Source: Ruminococcus sp.
GTDB lineage: Bacteria; Bacillota; Clostridia; Oscillospirales; Ruminococcaceae
Assembly (NCBI GenBank): GCA_029055625.1
Contig: JAIDCY010000042.1
Span: 1-46,548 of the forward strand
DNA: 46,548 nucleotides
Direction of reading: 5' to 3'
Position numbers and translations under genes: made by a program. The notes under the pieces are model-generated. The model searched no databases and had not been told where the DNA came from. It was given only the letters and a program-made list of their open reading frames with translations. Each line of letters opens with the position of its first letter. Position 1 is the stretch's first letter. Positions 26,229-35,229 of this stretch are shown here, piece after piece.

Positions 26229-26585
26229 TCAGCGTGACATTCTCTCACGGATATTCAGACCACCCATAGCGTTGAGAACGGATTTGACGTTATCCGTCTG
26301 CTGTTCGTCGCACATGATGTAAGCGGTAGTATTCCGTCGGCGTTCATGTTCGGGTATAACGTCTTCAGTTGCGGGATACTCCATAATGCCGGTGCAGTAA
26401 TTGTAACTCGTTACGGCGGTGGGAAGCAAAGTCCATACAGTACCGTTGCGGAGTTTTACCGCATCTTCGGAAGACTTGTTGTATACCATATTCGCAGAAC
26501 GTATCGGAACACTTTCCCGTACCCTGTGTATAGCGGATTCCGCAAGTTCTGGAGTTTCAAACTCTGCTGAAATTCTTGTAATCAT
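26229..26585 (-). CDS. Small protein of unknown function
   Basis: 118 residues from ATG 26585, which has AAAGGA 10 nt upstream. The frame is open for 22 more codons but these lack a ribosome site. No signal peptide and no membrane segment. The N-terminal stretch MITRISAEFETPELAESAIHRVRE looks like the first strand and helix of a ferredoxin-like fold, as in YflT/heat-induced stress proteins, but I do not claim membership. The C-terminal half has a similar strand (TTAYIMCDEQQTDNVKSVLNAMGG), so it may be a two-repeat alpha/beta fold. Flanked by its own 3' hairpin; it may be monocistronic and divergent from the prfA unit. Confidence 0.7.
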   Translation of the reverse strand: MITRISAEFETPELAESAIHRVRESVPIRSANMVYNKSSEDAVKLRNGTVWTLLPTAVTSYNYCTGIMEYPATEDVIPEHERRRNTTAYIMCDEQQTDNVKSVLNAMGGLNIRERMSR

Positions 26586-26657
26586 GATAACATTTTCCTT
26601 TCTGTTTGTCAACTTTAAAATATTTTCTGCACAGAATAAAAAAATATTCATAAACTC

Positions 26658-26686
26658 TTGATTTGGCAGAAATTTTGAGTTATAAT
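26658..26686 (+). promoter_or_regulatory. Promoter of the DUF951-prfA-sua5-coaE unit
   Basis: TTGATT at 26658-26663, 17-nt spacer, TATAAT at 26681-26686. Predicted start near 26693, about 30 nt before the first gene. Confidence 0.8.
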
Positions 26687-26722
26687 AAAATGTAAAGACT
26701 TTTTTAAAAGGCGGTGTATATT

Positions 26723-26920
26723 TTGGATATAAGACCCGAAGACGTTCTTACAATGAAAAAAAATCACCCATGCGGAAGTAATGAGATGTACGTAATACGT
26801 GCCGGTATGGATTTCCGGTTAAGATGCGTGAAGTGTTCACGTGAATTTCTTGTAGCGAGAAACAAGATTGAAAAAAATATAAAAAAAGTCAGCAGAAACG
26901 AGGAGACGGGAAATGTTTGA
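26723..26920 (+). CDS. DUF951 family protein
   Basis: 65-residue protein. It matches the DUF951 pattern: [46 protein letters not shown], with HPCGSNE and a CxxC pair that may hold zinc. Function unknown; it often sits near translation genes. I place the start at TTG 26723 because AAGGCGG (26708-26714) lies 8 nt upstream and family members begin MDIR; the in-frame GTG at 26714 is within the ribosome site. It overlaps prfA by 8 nt. Confidence 0.85.
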   Translation: MDIRPEDVLTMKKNHPCGSNEMYVIRAGMDFRLRCVKCSREFLVARNKIEKNIKKVSRNEETGNV

Positions 26921-27983
26921 TAAACTCGAAGCAATGGAACAGAAGTACGAAGAAATAAGTGAAAGACTGTCGCAACCGGATATAGTCAATGATAATGTCT
27001 TGTATACGCAGTCAATGAAAGATTTCAAGAACATGACACCGATTATAGAAAAATACAGGGAGTATAAAAAAGTACGTAACGCATATGAAGAGGCACAGGA
27101 ATTGCTGTCGGAGAGCGGAATAGAAAAAGATTTCAGGGAGATGGCACAGATACAGTATGACGAATCAAAAGCGGATATGGAGAGTATCGCACAGGAACTG
27201 AAAGTATTGTTGCTACCGAAAGACCCTGACGACGATAAAAACGTAATAATCGAGATACGAGGCGGAGCAGGTGGCGAAGAAGCGTCACTTTTTGCGAACT
27301 CACTGTATAGAATGTATACAATGTATGCGGAATCCAAGGGCTGGAAACAGGAGATTTTAAACTCAAACCCTACCGAATTAGGCGGATATAAGGAAATAAG
27401 TTTTTCAATAATCGGTGACGGTGCATACTCCAGACTGAAATATGAAAGCGGAGTACACAGGGTGCAGAGAGTACCGGAAACGGAATCACAGGGGCGAATC
27501 CATACCAGCACGGTTACGGTAGCGGTACTCGTAGAGGCGGACGACGTGGAACTTGAAATTAACCCTACAGACCTTAAAATAGATGTATTCCGTTCAAGCG
27601 GAGCAGGTGGGCAGAAAGTAAATAAAACGGAATCGGCGGTCAGAATAACGTATCTTCCTACCAATGTAGTGGTGGAGTGTCAGGATGAACGAAGCCAGTA
27701 TAAGAACAAAGACAAGGCAATGAAAATATTACGTTCGAGGATATACGAGACCATGCAGAAAGAACAGAATGAAAAAATAGCATCAGAACGGAAAATGCAG
27801 GTTGGTACGGGTGACCGTTCGGAGCGTATAAGGACGTATAATTTTCCGCAGGGACGTTTGACAGACCACCGGATAAATCTGACAATATATCGACTTGAAG
27901 ACATCATGAACGGTAACATTGACGAAATTATTGACGCACTCGCTACCGCCGACCAAACCGCAAAACTCGCCGGACAGGAGTGA
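26913..27983 (+). CDS. prfA: Peptide chain release factor 1
   Basis: Releases the nascent chain at UAA and UAG. 356 residues, normal length. The catalytic GGQ lies in [18 protein letters not shown] near residue 231, and the codon-recognition tripeptide region is [17 protein letters not shown], with PET as in Bacillus subtilis RF1 (RF2 would carry SPF). ATG is preceded by GAGGAGACGGG inside DUF951. Only 4 nt separate it from sua5; the methyltransferase gene prmC, usually next, is absent here. Confidence 0.97.
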   Translation: MFDKLEAMEQKYEEISERLSQPDIVNDNVLYTQSMKDFKNMTPIIEKYREYKKVRNAYEEAQELLSESGIEKDFREMAQIQYDESKADMESIAQELKVLLLPKDPDDDKNVIIEIRGGAGGEEASLFANSLYRMYTMYAESKGWKQEILNSNPTELGGYKEISFSIIGDGAYSRLKYESGVHRVQRVPETESQGRIHTSTVTVAVLVEADDVELEINPTDLKIDVFRSSGAGGQKVNKTESAVRITYLPTNVVVECQDERSQYKNKDKAMKILRSRIYETMQKEQNEKIASERKMQVGTGDRSERIRTYNFPQGRLTDHRINLTIYRLEDIMNGNIDEIIDALATADQTAKLAGQE

Positions 27984-27987
27984 TTTT

Positions 27988-28995
27988 ATGGAAACAATGT
28001 TACTTGACGAAAATAAACTTGATATAGCGGTGGAACTGATAAAGCGTGGTGAGGTAATCGGCATACCGACGGAAACTGTTTACGGATTAGGTGCGGACGC
28101 ATCTGATGAAAACGCTGTCCGGAAAATATTTCAGGCGAAAGGCAGACCCGCAGACAATCCGTTAATAGTACATCTTGCCGATTTTGCGGAGGCGGAAAAA
28201 TATACGGAGAGTATACCGGATATTGCGTGGAGACTGTCGGAGAAATTCATGCCGGGGGCGTTGACGATAGTTCTTCCGAAAAACAACCGCATACCGCTGA
28301 TAACGTCAGGCGGACTTGATACGGTGGGAATAAGAGTACCGGCACACCCGATAATGCAACGTCTGATAGAACTTTCCGGAAAACCGATTTCCGCACCGTC
28401 AGCGAATAAGTCAGGATATCCGAGCCCGACGACTGCACAACACGTTATGCGTGATATGTCGGGAATCATACCGGCAATAATAGACGGCGGAGAATGTCAG
28501 TACGGTGTGGAGTCAACGGTTATTTCAATAGAGAACGGCGATACAATCCGTATACTCAGACCAGGTTTTATAACGCCGGAGATGTTAGGAACAGTCAGCG
28601 ATAACGTGATAGTAGACAAGGCGGTACTCGCAGGGCTTGAAACAGGAGAGAAAGCGAGTTCACCGGGCATGAAGTATAAACACTACTCACCGTCTGCGGA
28701 TATAGTAATAATAGAATCGGATCTGGAAAAGTTCACGGAGTACGTCGGCGGACATTACGGAGAAGGTGTATACTCGTTGATTTTCGACGATGACACAGAA
28801 AAATTTCCGTACAGATACATGTCGTACGGAAAGGACAGTCAGGAGCAGGCAAAACAGATTTTCCGACGTTTGCGTGAACTCGATGACTGCCAGGCTGTAC
28901 GTGTATACGTGCGTTCACCGGAGAAGTCAGGAATCGGATTAGCGGTATATAACCGTCTGATAAGGTCGGCAGGGTTCGAGGTGATAAGACTTTGA
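27988..28995 (+). CDS. ywlC: Threonylcarbamoyl-AMP synthase (Sua5/YwlC type)
   Basis: Makes the threonylcarbamoyl-AMP intermediate for the t6A modification at position 37 of ANN-decoding tRNAs. 335 residues: YrdC domain (about 10-210) with IGIPTETVYGLGADA, IFQAKGRPADNPLIVHL, SAPSANKSGYPSPT, and a C-terminal Sua5 domain (about 225-335) joined by SSPGMKYKHYSP. Start ATG 27988 follows ACAGGAGTGA; the longer frame into prfA has no ribosome site. It overlaps coaE by 4 nt (TTGA). Confidence 0.93.
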   Translation: METMLLDENKLDIAVELIKRGEVIGIPTETVYGLGADASDENAVRKIFQAKGRPADNPLIVHLADFAEAEKYTESIPDIAWRLSEKFMPGALTIVLPKNNRIPLITSGGLDTVGIRVPAHPIMQRLIELSGKPISAPSANKSGYPSPTTAQHVMRDMSGIIPAIIDGGECQYGVESTVISIENGDTIRILRPGFITPEMLGTVSDNVIVDKAVLAGLETGEKASSPGMKYKHYSPSADIVIIESDLEKFTEYVGGHYGEGVYSLIFDDDTEKFPYRYMSYGKDSQEQAKQIFRRLRELDDCQAVRVYVRSPEKSGIGLAVYNRLIRSAGFEVIRL

Positions 28996-29606
28996 AAAAT
29001 TCTGTAATCGTCGGACTTACCGGACAGACAGGAGCGGGGAAAAGTACGATTTCCGCAATATTCCGTGAAAAAGGATATAGTATAATAGATGCGGATATGA
29101 TAGCCCGTCAGGTAATGGAGAAGGGAAAACCTTGTCTTGCGGAGATAATCCGGACTTTCGGGGGAAATATCATTGACGATAACGGCAATCTTTACAGAAA
29201 AAAATTAGCGGAAATAGTATTTTCCGATAAAGAAAATCTGGAAAAGCTCAATAGTATAACGTATCCGTATATTATAACAGAAATATCCGATAATATAGAT
29301 AGTCTTGTATCGCAAGATAATAAATTCATACTTCTTGACGCTCCGACGTTATTTGAAAGTAATGCGGATAGGTTATGTGATGTTATAGTTTCGGTACTTG
29401 CAGAGCCGGAAATAAGAAAAAAGCGGATAATCTCCCGTGACAATCTCACACCGGAGCAGGCACAGAAGCGTATGAACTCACAGCATAATGACGGATTTTT
29501 TATAGAAAATTCCGATTATATAATAAATAATAACGACTTACCCGACAAACTCGGTGAAAAAGTAGCCGGAATAGTCGGACGTATAGAGAAGTTGTTAGAA
29601 AAATAA
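28992..29606 (+). CDS. coaE: Dephospho-CoA kinase
   Basis: Last step of coenzyme A synthesis. 204 residues with P-loop GQTGAGKS at 11-18, DADMIARQVM, and the lid region RIISRDNLTPEQAQKRMNSQ. Starts at a TTG overlapping the sua5 stop by 4 nt, with GAGGTG (28979-28984) at 7 nt spacing. It completes the prfA unit before the M18 peptidase, from which it is separated by 26 nt. Confidence 0.94.
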   Translation: MKNSVIVGLTGQTGAGKSTISAIFREKGYSIIDADMIARQVMEKGKPCLAEIIRTFGGNIIDDNGNLYRKKLAEIVFSDKENLEKLNSITYPYIITEISDNIDSLVSQDNKFILLDAPTLFESNADRLCDVIVSVLAEPEIRKKRIISRDNLTPEQAQKRMNSQHNDGFFIENSDYIINNNDLPDKLGEKVAGIVGRIEKLLEK

Positions 29607-29632
29607 AATAAAATAAAAAAGGAGTGTTTTTT

Positions 29633-31024
29633 ATGGAAACATCAAAGGTACTTAAGGAAAAACTTTTCATGAAACGTAAAAACGCCGTACTCCGTATGAG
29701 TGAGGCGGAAATAGCGGAATGTGACAGTTTCTGCGAGGGGTACAAAGACTTCATGGACACCGCAAAAATCGAACGTGAGGCGGTAAATTATACCGTAGAA
29801 CTGCTGAAAAATAACGGCTATATCGAATATAAAACCGGTATGCCGTTACGTGCCGGAGATAAAATTTTCCGCAACAACAGGGGAAAATCCGTACTTATGG
29901 CGATAATCGGAACAGAACCGGTTGAAAAGGGAGTAAAAATATGTGCGGCACATATCGATTCCCCACGTCTCGACCTCAAACAGAATCCGTTATACGAGGA
30001 TAACGAGATAGCACTTTTCAAGACCCATTATTACGGCGGAATAAAAAAATATCAGTGGACGGCTATACCGTTGGCACTGCACGGCGTAGTAATCAGGGCG
30101 GACGGCGAAAAAATAACGGTAAATATCGGTGAAGACGATAACGACCCTGTATTCTGTGTAACAGACCTGCTCCCACACCTTGCGAATGACCAGATGTCAA
30201 AAACTCTCGCAAAGGGTATCAGCGGAGAACAGTTAAATATACTGATAGGTTCAAGACCGTTCAGAGACGACGAGGCAAGCGAAGCCGTCAAACTGAACAT
30301 CATGAACATACTTTATGAAAAGTACGGCATAACGGAAGCGGATTTCATATCGTCGGAGCTGGAGGTAGTACCGGCATTCAAGGCACGTGACATAGGTTTT
30401 GACAGAAGCATGATAGGTGCGTATGGACATGATGATAAAGTATGTGCGTATACGGCATTGATGGCGACGGTGGACTGTAATAATCCGGTGCATACTGTAG
30501 TAACGGTACTCACGGATAAAGAGGAAACCGGTTCGGACGGCAACACCGGCTTATGTTCGGCGTATCTGGAATATTTTGTAGCGGATATTGCGGAAACATT
30601 AGGTTCAGACGGCAGGACAGTACTTTCAAATTCAGAATGTCTTTCCGCAGACGTAAATGCAGCATTTGACCCTACTTTTCCGGAAGTCAACGAAAAAAAC
30701 AACTGTGCGTATATCAATAAGGGCGTATGTATCACGAAGTATACCGGAGCAAGAGGAAAATCAGGTACTTCAGACGCATCGGCGGAATACACAGGCAGAA
30801 TCAGACGTTTAATGGACAGTCATAATGTAATATGGCAGACCGGCGAACTCGGTAAAGTAGACGTAGGCGGTGGCGGTACAGTTGCGGCGTATATCGCAAA
30901 TCTGAACGTAGATACAATAGATATGGGCGTTCCGGTACTCTCCATGCACGCACCGTTTGAAGTAGTTTCCAAAATTGATACGTATATGGCGTACAAAGCA
31001 TTTTCAGTATTCATAAACGACTAA
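29633..31024 (+). CDS. M18 family aminopeptidase
   Basis: Dinuclear zinc aminopeptidase (aspartyl-aminopeptidase-like), 463 residues. Metal and catalytic regions are visible: AAHIDSPRLDL (first His and Asp), YGHDDKVCAYTAL (bridging Asp), DKEETGSDGNTG (Glu pair), NSECLSADVNAAFDP (Asp), and VLSMHAPFEVVSKIDTY (last His). Cytoplasmic; no signal peptide. ATG 29633 follows AAAAGGAG at 29616-29624 region; the in-frame GTG at 29624 is inside it and rejected. Terminator directly downstream. Confidence 0.93.
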   Translation: METSKVLKEKLFMKRKNAVLRMSEAEIAECDSFCEGYKDFMDTAKIEREAVNYTVELLKNNGYIEYKTGMPLRAGDKIFRNNRGKSVLMAIIGTEPVEKGVKICAAHIDSPRLDLKQNPLYEDNEIALFKTHYYGGIKKYQWTAIPLALHGVVIRADGEKITVNIGEDDNDPVFCVTDLLPHLANDQMSKTLAKGISGEQLNILIGSRPFRDDEASEAVKLNIMNILYEKYGITEADFISSELEVVPAFKARDIGFDRSMIGAYGHDDKVCAYTALMATVDCNNPVHTVVTVLTDKEETGSDGNTGLCSAYLEYFVADIAETLGSDGRTVLSNSECLSADVNAAFDPTFPEVNEKNNCAYINKGVCITKYTGARGKSGTSDASAEYTGRIRRLMDSHNVIWQTGELGKVDVGGGGTVAAYIANLNVDTIDMGVPVLSMHAPFEVVSKIDTYMAYKAFSVFIND

Positions 31025-31030
31025 AACAAA

Positions 31031-31064
31031 AGCACCTGAAATTATATTCGGGTGCTGATTTTTT
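31031..31064. terminator. Terminator after the M18 aminopeptidase, probably bidirectional
   Basis: AGCACCTGAA (31031-31040) pairs with TTCGGGTGCT (31047-31056), 10 positions with one G-U, 6-nt loop, T-run 31059-31064. On the minus strand the hairpin is followed by TTTTGTTTT, so it may also end the convergent 31139-31929 unit. Confidence 0.9.
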
Positions 31065-31138
31065 GTATTTTGCGTGTTAAATTACACCGGATTTTTTTCT
31101 GTGTTTACCTGAAACGAACGGCTCATAATATTTTACCT

Positions 31139-31480
31139 CTATATTTCCGAAAATGTAGCAATTATTTTAATTTTTCCGATAATATGACGGTTGAAATTTT
31201 CCAGTTCTTCCGCCGGAATCCATAACTCCTGATGATGTTTTGCACCGACTGTATGTACAGTAAAATTTTTAATATATTGGTTATCAACTTCAAATTCCGT
31301 TACGTAACCTCTATGGTCGGCGGTTTTGGTATTCCATTTTTCAGCGATTTCACAAGCGTAATCATAGTTTAATACAGGATAGAAAACAGGCTGTTCAGGA
31401 AGTCGTGGCGGAAATTTTTTGTAATCGCTACCAGTTATTAAATCAAGTTCCGCTGTGCCGACAGGTCTGTATAAAATCAT
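31139..31480 (-). CDS. Conserved protein of the type annotated ADP-ribosylation/crystallin J1
   Basis: 113 residues from ATG 31480, preceded by GAGGAGTG. The sequence pattern ILYRPVGTAELDLI, FPPRLPEQPVFYPVLNYDYA, WNTK, GYVTEFEV, HQELWIPAEELENFNRHIIGKI matches from memory a family of short proteins in Bacilli and Actinobacteria labelled ADP-ribosylation/crystallin J1. That label is inherited and the function is not established. No membrane segment. It is the second gene of a two-gene unit with 31492-31929, 11 nt apart. Confidence 0.8.
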   Translation of the reverse strand: MILYRPVGTAELDLITGSDYKKFPPRLPEQPVFYPVLNYDYACEIAEKWNTKTADHRGYVTEFEVDNQYIKNFTVHTVGAKHHQELWIPAEELENFNRHIIGKIKIIATFSEI

Positions 31481-31491
31481 AAAATCACTCC

Positions 31492-31929
31492 TCAATCTAT
31501 GTACGATTCTTTCTGATTAAATTCGTCGTCAATGTAAACGAATCTGCGGAAATCCTCATCAATGATAAGCAGATATGCACTGAAGAAGAAAAAATCGTCA
31601 TAATCCCGTATAAAATCGTTGAAATTTCCGTAAATATAGATTTCAAAAATTTCCTCGCTACCCGAAAGAAAACACAGATAACAATTTCCATGTTGAGTTA
31701 TCGGACTTTTTGGCAGTCGTGAAAAATCTACTCCCCAGTGAAACGGAATTTTTTCAATAAAATTTTCAATGCGATTTTTTTCTGTATCGTCAACGAAACG
31801 GTATTTTTCCGTGAAATTTTCGACTTCCTCAATAATCTGCGATTTAGTTTTATCTATCTGGATTTCTTTAAGACGACGTTTATTTTCGGCGAGTTTCTGA
31901 TTTAATAATTCTTTAAGTTCCTTGTCCAA
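31492..31929 (-). CDS. Hypothetical protein, first gene of a two-gene accessory unit
   Basis: 145 residues from TTG 31929, with GCAGGTG 6 nt upstream; the frame also has a GTG at 31938, inside that site. The N-terminal third is a charged coiled-coil-like helix (about 1-45, KELKELLNQKLAENKRRLKEI), the rest an aromatic and acidic alpha/beta region (DYDDFFFFSAYLLIIDEDF). The C-terminal part looks vaguely like SMI1/KNR4-type immunity proteins, not enough to assign. Own promoter upstream and shared downstream terminator. Confidence 0.75.
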   Translation of the reverse strand: MDKELKELLNQKLAENKRRLKEIQIDKTKSQIIEEVENFTEKYRFVDDTEKNRIENFIEKIPFHWGVDFSRLPKSPITQHGNCYLCFLSGSEEIFEIYIYGNFNDFIRDYDDFFFFSAYLLIIDEDFRRFVYIDDEFNQKESYID

Positions 31930-31960
31930 TTGATTCACCTGCTTTCAGATTTATAGAATA

Positions 31961-31989
31961 ATTATACAATATCTGCCGGAAAAAGTCAA
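31961..31989 (-). promoter_or_regulatory. Promoter of the two-gene accessory unit
   Basis: Minus strand TTGACT (31989-31984), 17-nt spacer, TATAAT (31966-31961). Predicted start near 31954, about 25 nt before the TTG start. It begins next to the terminator of the upstream DUF308 gene. Confidence 0.85.
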
Positions 31990-31990
31990 G

Positions 31991-32017
31991 AAAAAAAGTC
32001 CGGATTTCTCCGGACTT
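31991..32017 (-). terminator. Terminator of the MoxR-DUF58-TgpA-DUF308 unit
   Basis: AAGTCCGGA (31996-32004) and TCCGGACTT (32009-32017): perfect 9-bp stem with a 4-nt loop; the minus transcript then runs into a stretch of T (plus-strand A 31991-31997). Confidence 0.93.
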
Positions 32018-32024
32018 AAGGATG

Positions 32025-32522
32025 TTATAAATCTATGATGTCACCGTTGTTACCGCCTGATTTTTTACCGGAAATGCAGTCGTAAATACCTGTGGCAATC
32101 ATGACTATTCCGGCGATAATTCTTGTAGCATTACCGGCAGAAATCAGATTAAACAGGAGCGTCCCACCGAGTACTAAATCTATCGAAGCGAGTATAGCAT
32201 TTACTATCCGTGAACCGCCGTTATTATTAAAAGCCCTCACGGCGTAATCAATGCCGTTGAATGCTAAAATAAGTCCTATGGTAAGCGGAATTATCGTCTG
32301 TACGAAGTGTGGGAGCGACGTTATCGCACCACCGATAATTATACCGATAATATCCGGAATTATCAGACGGTTTCCGGCGGTCAGGGAGCGGATTATATTT
32401 ATCACGCTGAAAATGATTACCGCCATACCGATTATATAAAATAAAGATGATATTACGCCCGGAAAAAATGCGATTATTATTCCGGAAATCAGGAGTATCA
32501 GACCTTTTCGGGTTGTATTCAT
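32025..32522 (-). CDS. DUF308/HdeD-like membrane protein
   Basis: 165 residues with about six hydrophobic segments in three helical pairs (LLISGIIIAFFPGVI, IGMAVIIFSVINII, DIIGIIIGGAI, IIPLTIGLILAFNGI, and two more), glycine-rich turns and a short polar tail. This matches the DUF308 (HdeD-like) pattern. Function unknown; HdeD of E. coli is linked to acid stress. ATG after GTGAGG. Last gene of a probable operon, 11 nt after the TgpA-like gene, before a perfect terminator. Confidence 0.8.
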   Translation of the reverse strand: MNTTRKGLILLISGIIIAFFPGVISSLFYIIGMAVIIFSVINIIRSLTAGNRLIIPDIIGIIIGGAITSLPHFVQTIIPLTIGLILAFNGIDYAVRAFNNNGGSRIVNAILASIDLVLGGTLLFNLISAGNATRIIAGIVMIATGIYDCISGKKSGGNNGDIIDL

Positions 32523-32533
32523 AAAAAATTACC

Positions 32534-35212
32534 TCACTTTACAAGAACAGTCACGAATTTCATAATAAACTTGTGGATTGTATCTGACTGTTCATAGATT
32601 TTATTTGACATATCGTCAACGAGTTTCTGACTGAATTGTATTTCTTCATTATCAGGTGCAGTATTTCCGAAACCTGCTTTTAAAGAGATGTCCATAAAAT
32701 GACTGAAATCGCCGTTATTGAAGAGTTTACCGCTGAAAGATTTTTCCGTTTTTTCCGCAAAATCGGTGAAATTAAGTTCGTCCTGTTTAAGTTTCTGCGT
32801 TGCAAGGAGTTTTTCCGCATAACCGTAAAGGTGTACTGCTTTTGCGGAATTTTTACCGGTAGTGAATTTTTTCATCCGTGAATTGAGAATAATTTTTCTT
32901 CGCAGAAGTACGAACATACAAGCGGATACTATAACCCCCAACGCATTTTTTACGGAATCCGGTATTGTAAAACCTGCTCCGGTATCGTTGGAATCTGATG
33001 TCATAATGCCTATACCACTTGAAACGGTAGTAATTTTAGTAGTAGTGGTAAGCTGTCCGGAAGTCCTCTGCGAAGTGCTTGAAGACTGTTCCGTACTTGA
33101 TTCCTCTGTAGTAGACGTTTCCGGTTGAGTTTCGGATTCGGTAGAGGAAGTAGTAGTAAATTCTTCTTCCGGCAGGTTGTTATCTGAATAACCGGTTGTG
33201 AACTCGAACGGCAACCAGCCGTAACCGTCAAGATACACTTCCGACCACGCATGACTTCTGTTATCTTTTAACTCGATAGTGTACGTACCGTCAGCGTTAC
33301 GGTTTTCATCGGTGAAGTCGTCGCTTACTACTATATATCCCGTAGCGTATCTTGCAGGAATACCTGCCATTCTCGCTAACATTACTCCGGCTGTCGCATA
33401 GTGTATACAGTATCCCCTGTGATTTTCCAGCAGAAAATAATTTATAAAATCACGGTTTGCCGGAGTTTTTCCAGGGCTTAGTGAGTAGCTGTTTTCCTGC
33501 TCTATCTTTTCACGTATCGCCTTCAGTACCGCTATCTTATCTCCACCGTATGTCGTATCCCGATTGATTATATCAGCGTATGCCGTACGGATTTCATTCA
33601 TATTTTCGTTATCGGGGACGTACAGATAATTTCTGTAAACAAATTCCTTGTATCTGCTCTGTAGTAGCTGAGCGAGAAGTACGTTACCGTTAGAGTATGC
33701 GTAAATATCGTTATTGAACGGCATTTCATTATAGGTATAAAAAATATCGTCGTAATCGAAAAGACCGTTCTCGATACAGTACTGATTCAGATTCTGTTTT
33801 ATTTCCGCACTGTATACAAGGCTTGAGGAATAGACATTCTGCATTATGTCACCGAGGAAATTGGCTATAGTTTCCGCATCAGTCGGGACGTACTTATACG
33901 AAAATTCATTTTCTCCCTTACGTTTTGAAGATACGCCCCTGTCCATATCGTACGTGAGATTACCGAAATTATCAGTACCGTATGGGGCGAAGCTCTTATC
34001 GTCACGGAGTTTTGAGTTAATCCAGATAGTATTAGTGATTATATCCGGCATGATGTTACGTGAAAACAGTGAATGGAAGTCCTGCGGATAAACACCGTAT
34101 TTTGCAAAGTCGGTAAAAACAGGGTCATTATATGAGTTATCCGGTAAATCCGACCACTCATTATCGCCATACATTGAACCGGTATAATCCTTGAGATAGA
34201 CGGCGTTAGTCTGTGGCTGGTCAAAAGTAACGACTAAATCGGTGGTATTTTTGAATTTAAGTCTGTCAGTAGTACCGAGTTTGTGGTTTTCGTATTTAAA
34301 TTCAAAACCGAACGCCCTTGTAAGTTTCGATACACTTTCCGCAAGATTTTCTATTGAGAAGTCATTGATAGCGTCACGGATTTCAATACGTTTTCTGTTG
34401 AGTTCTTCGCTCCGTTCATAACCGGAAAGCTGTATGACAAGTGACGATACAGCGGTTATAATAATTACCGTCAGGATTATAAACATACCGCATTTTTCCG
34501 TTACTTTCAACCGCATCTGCCGTTTAGGGAAAAACAGATTATCTTTCCGGACAAATCCGCCGTTACCGCCGTTAATCTCGCCGACATCAATAGTTGACAT
34601 TGCCAGTACCGCCAGCCAGTAAGCAACGGTAAGAACCGCCCACGGTATAGGAATCTCAATACCGTTATAAAGACCTGTTTCAAGTATCGGGAAAGTTGCA
34701 AGTAATGGTAATATGGGGTTAGGGTGATATATTGTAAAGAAATATATTATCATAGCAAGTAACCATACCGCAAACATAAAGAATACCGTTACAGATTCTT
34801 CTTCAATCAGGGGGTTCAGTGATTTGTAGTAATGTATATCCGTATGGTAAGAAGCACTGTAAATCACGTTGTAGATAAAGCGGAAACCATCGGCGATATG
34901 TTGAATCTGACGATACGCAAGCCCTGTGAATACCGCCACAGAAGCGAGCATTACCCACAGTGAACGCTTGCCGATAAGCGATACTATTATATAGAATACC
35001 GATACTACAACCGCACACGTTACAATCCATTTCTGATTATACCGGAAATCGAACATTCCGAGAAACGACATTATCACAGATGCATAACCCATTACCGCTA
35101 TCAGTATTGCCTCAGTTTTCCGTATATCCGGTCTTTTTTTCCTTACAGACATCACTATACTGTCGCAAATCAGTATGCCGTTATTATTTACCAGATTCTT
35201 TTTTTTCTTCAA
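32534..35212 (-). CDS. Transglutaminase-like membrane protein (TgpA-type)
   Basis: 892 residues from TTG 35212 (AAGGGGG upstream). Several transmembrane helices at about 33-260, a large extracytoplasmic region, then a transglutaminase core: GYCIHYATAGVMLARMAGIPARYATGY with catalytic Cys near 602, NRSHAWSEVYLDGYGWLPFEFT with His near 653; the third acidic residue is near LPFE. A Ser/Thr/Glu-rich linker follows (about 677-733), then one transmembrane helix (about 750-775) and a cytoplasmic tail. This order is that of TgpA-like proteins. With DUF58 and MoxR it forms a widely conserved trio of unknown exact role in envelope processes. The long Ser/Thr linker is longer than I expect for the family. 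Confidence 0.88.
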   Translation of the reverse strand: MKKKKNLVNNNGILICDSIVMSVRKKRPDIRKTEAILIAVMGYASVIMSFLGMFDFRYNQKWIVTCAVVVSVFYIIVSLIGKRSLWVMLASVAVFTGLAYRQIQHIADGFRFIYNVIYSASYHTDIHYYKSLNPLIEEESVTVFFMFAVWLLAMIIYFFTIYHPNPILPLLATFPILETGLYNGIEIPIPWAVLTVAYWLAVLAMSTIDVGEINGGNGGFVRKDNLFFPKRQMRLKVTEKCGMFIILTVIIITAVSSLVIQLSGYERSEELNRKRIEIRDAINDFSIENLAESVSKLTRAFGFEFKYENHKLGTTDRLKFKNTTDLVVTFDQPQTNAVYLKDYTGSMYGDNEWSDLPDNSYNDPVFTDFAKYGVYPQDFHSLFSRNIMPDIITNTIWINSKLRDDKSFAPYGTDNFGNLTYDMDRGVSSKRKGENEFSYKYVPTDAETIANFLGDIMQNVYSSSLVYSAEIKQNLNQYCIENGLFDYDDIFYTYNEMPFNNDIYAYSNGNVLLAQLLQSRYKEFVYRNYLYVPDNENMNEIRTAYADIINRDTTYGGDKIAVLKAIREKIEQENSYSLSPGKTPANRDFINYFLLENHRGYCIHYATAGVMLARMAGIPARYATGYIVVSDDFTDENRNADGTYTIELKDNRSHAWSEVYLDGYGWLPFEFTTGYSDNNLPEEEFTTTSSTESETQPETSTTEESSTEQSSSTSQRTSGQLTTTTKITTVSSGIGIMTSDSNDTGAGFTIPDSVKNALGVIVSACMFVLLRRKIILNSRMKKFTTGKNSAKAVHLYGYAEKLLATQKLKQDELNFTDFAEKTEKSFSGKLFNNGDFSHFMDISLKAGFGNTAPDNEEIQFSQKLVDDMSNKIYEQSDTIHKFIMKFVTVLVK

Positions 35213-35229
35213 ATTCCGTAACCCCCTTT

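Noticed and set aside
28993-28995. Possible frameshift joining sua5 and coaE
   Set aside because: The 4-nt TTGA overlap is an ordinary stop-start coupling and both proteins are complete.
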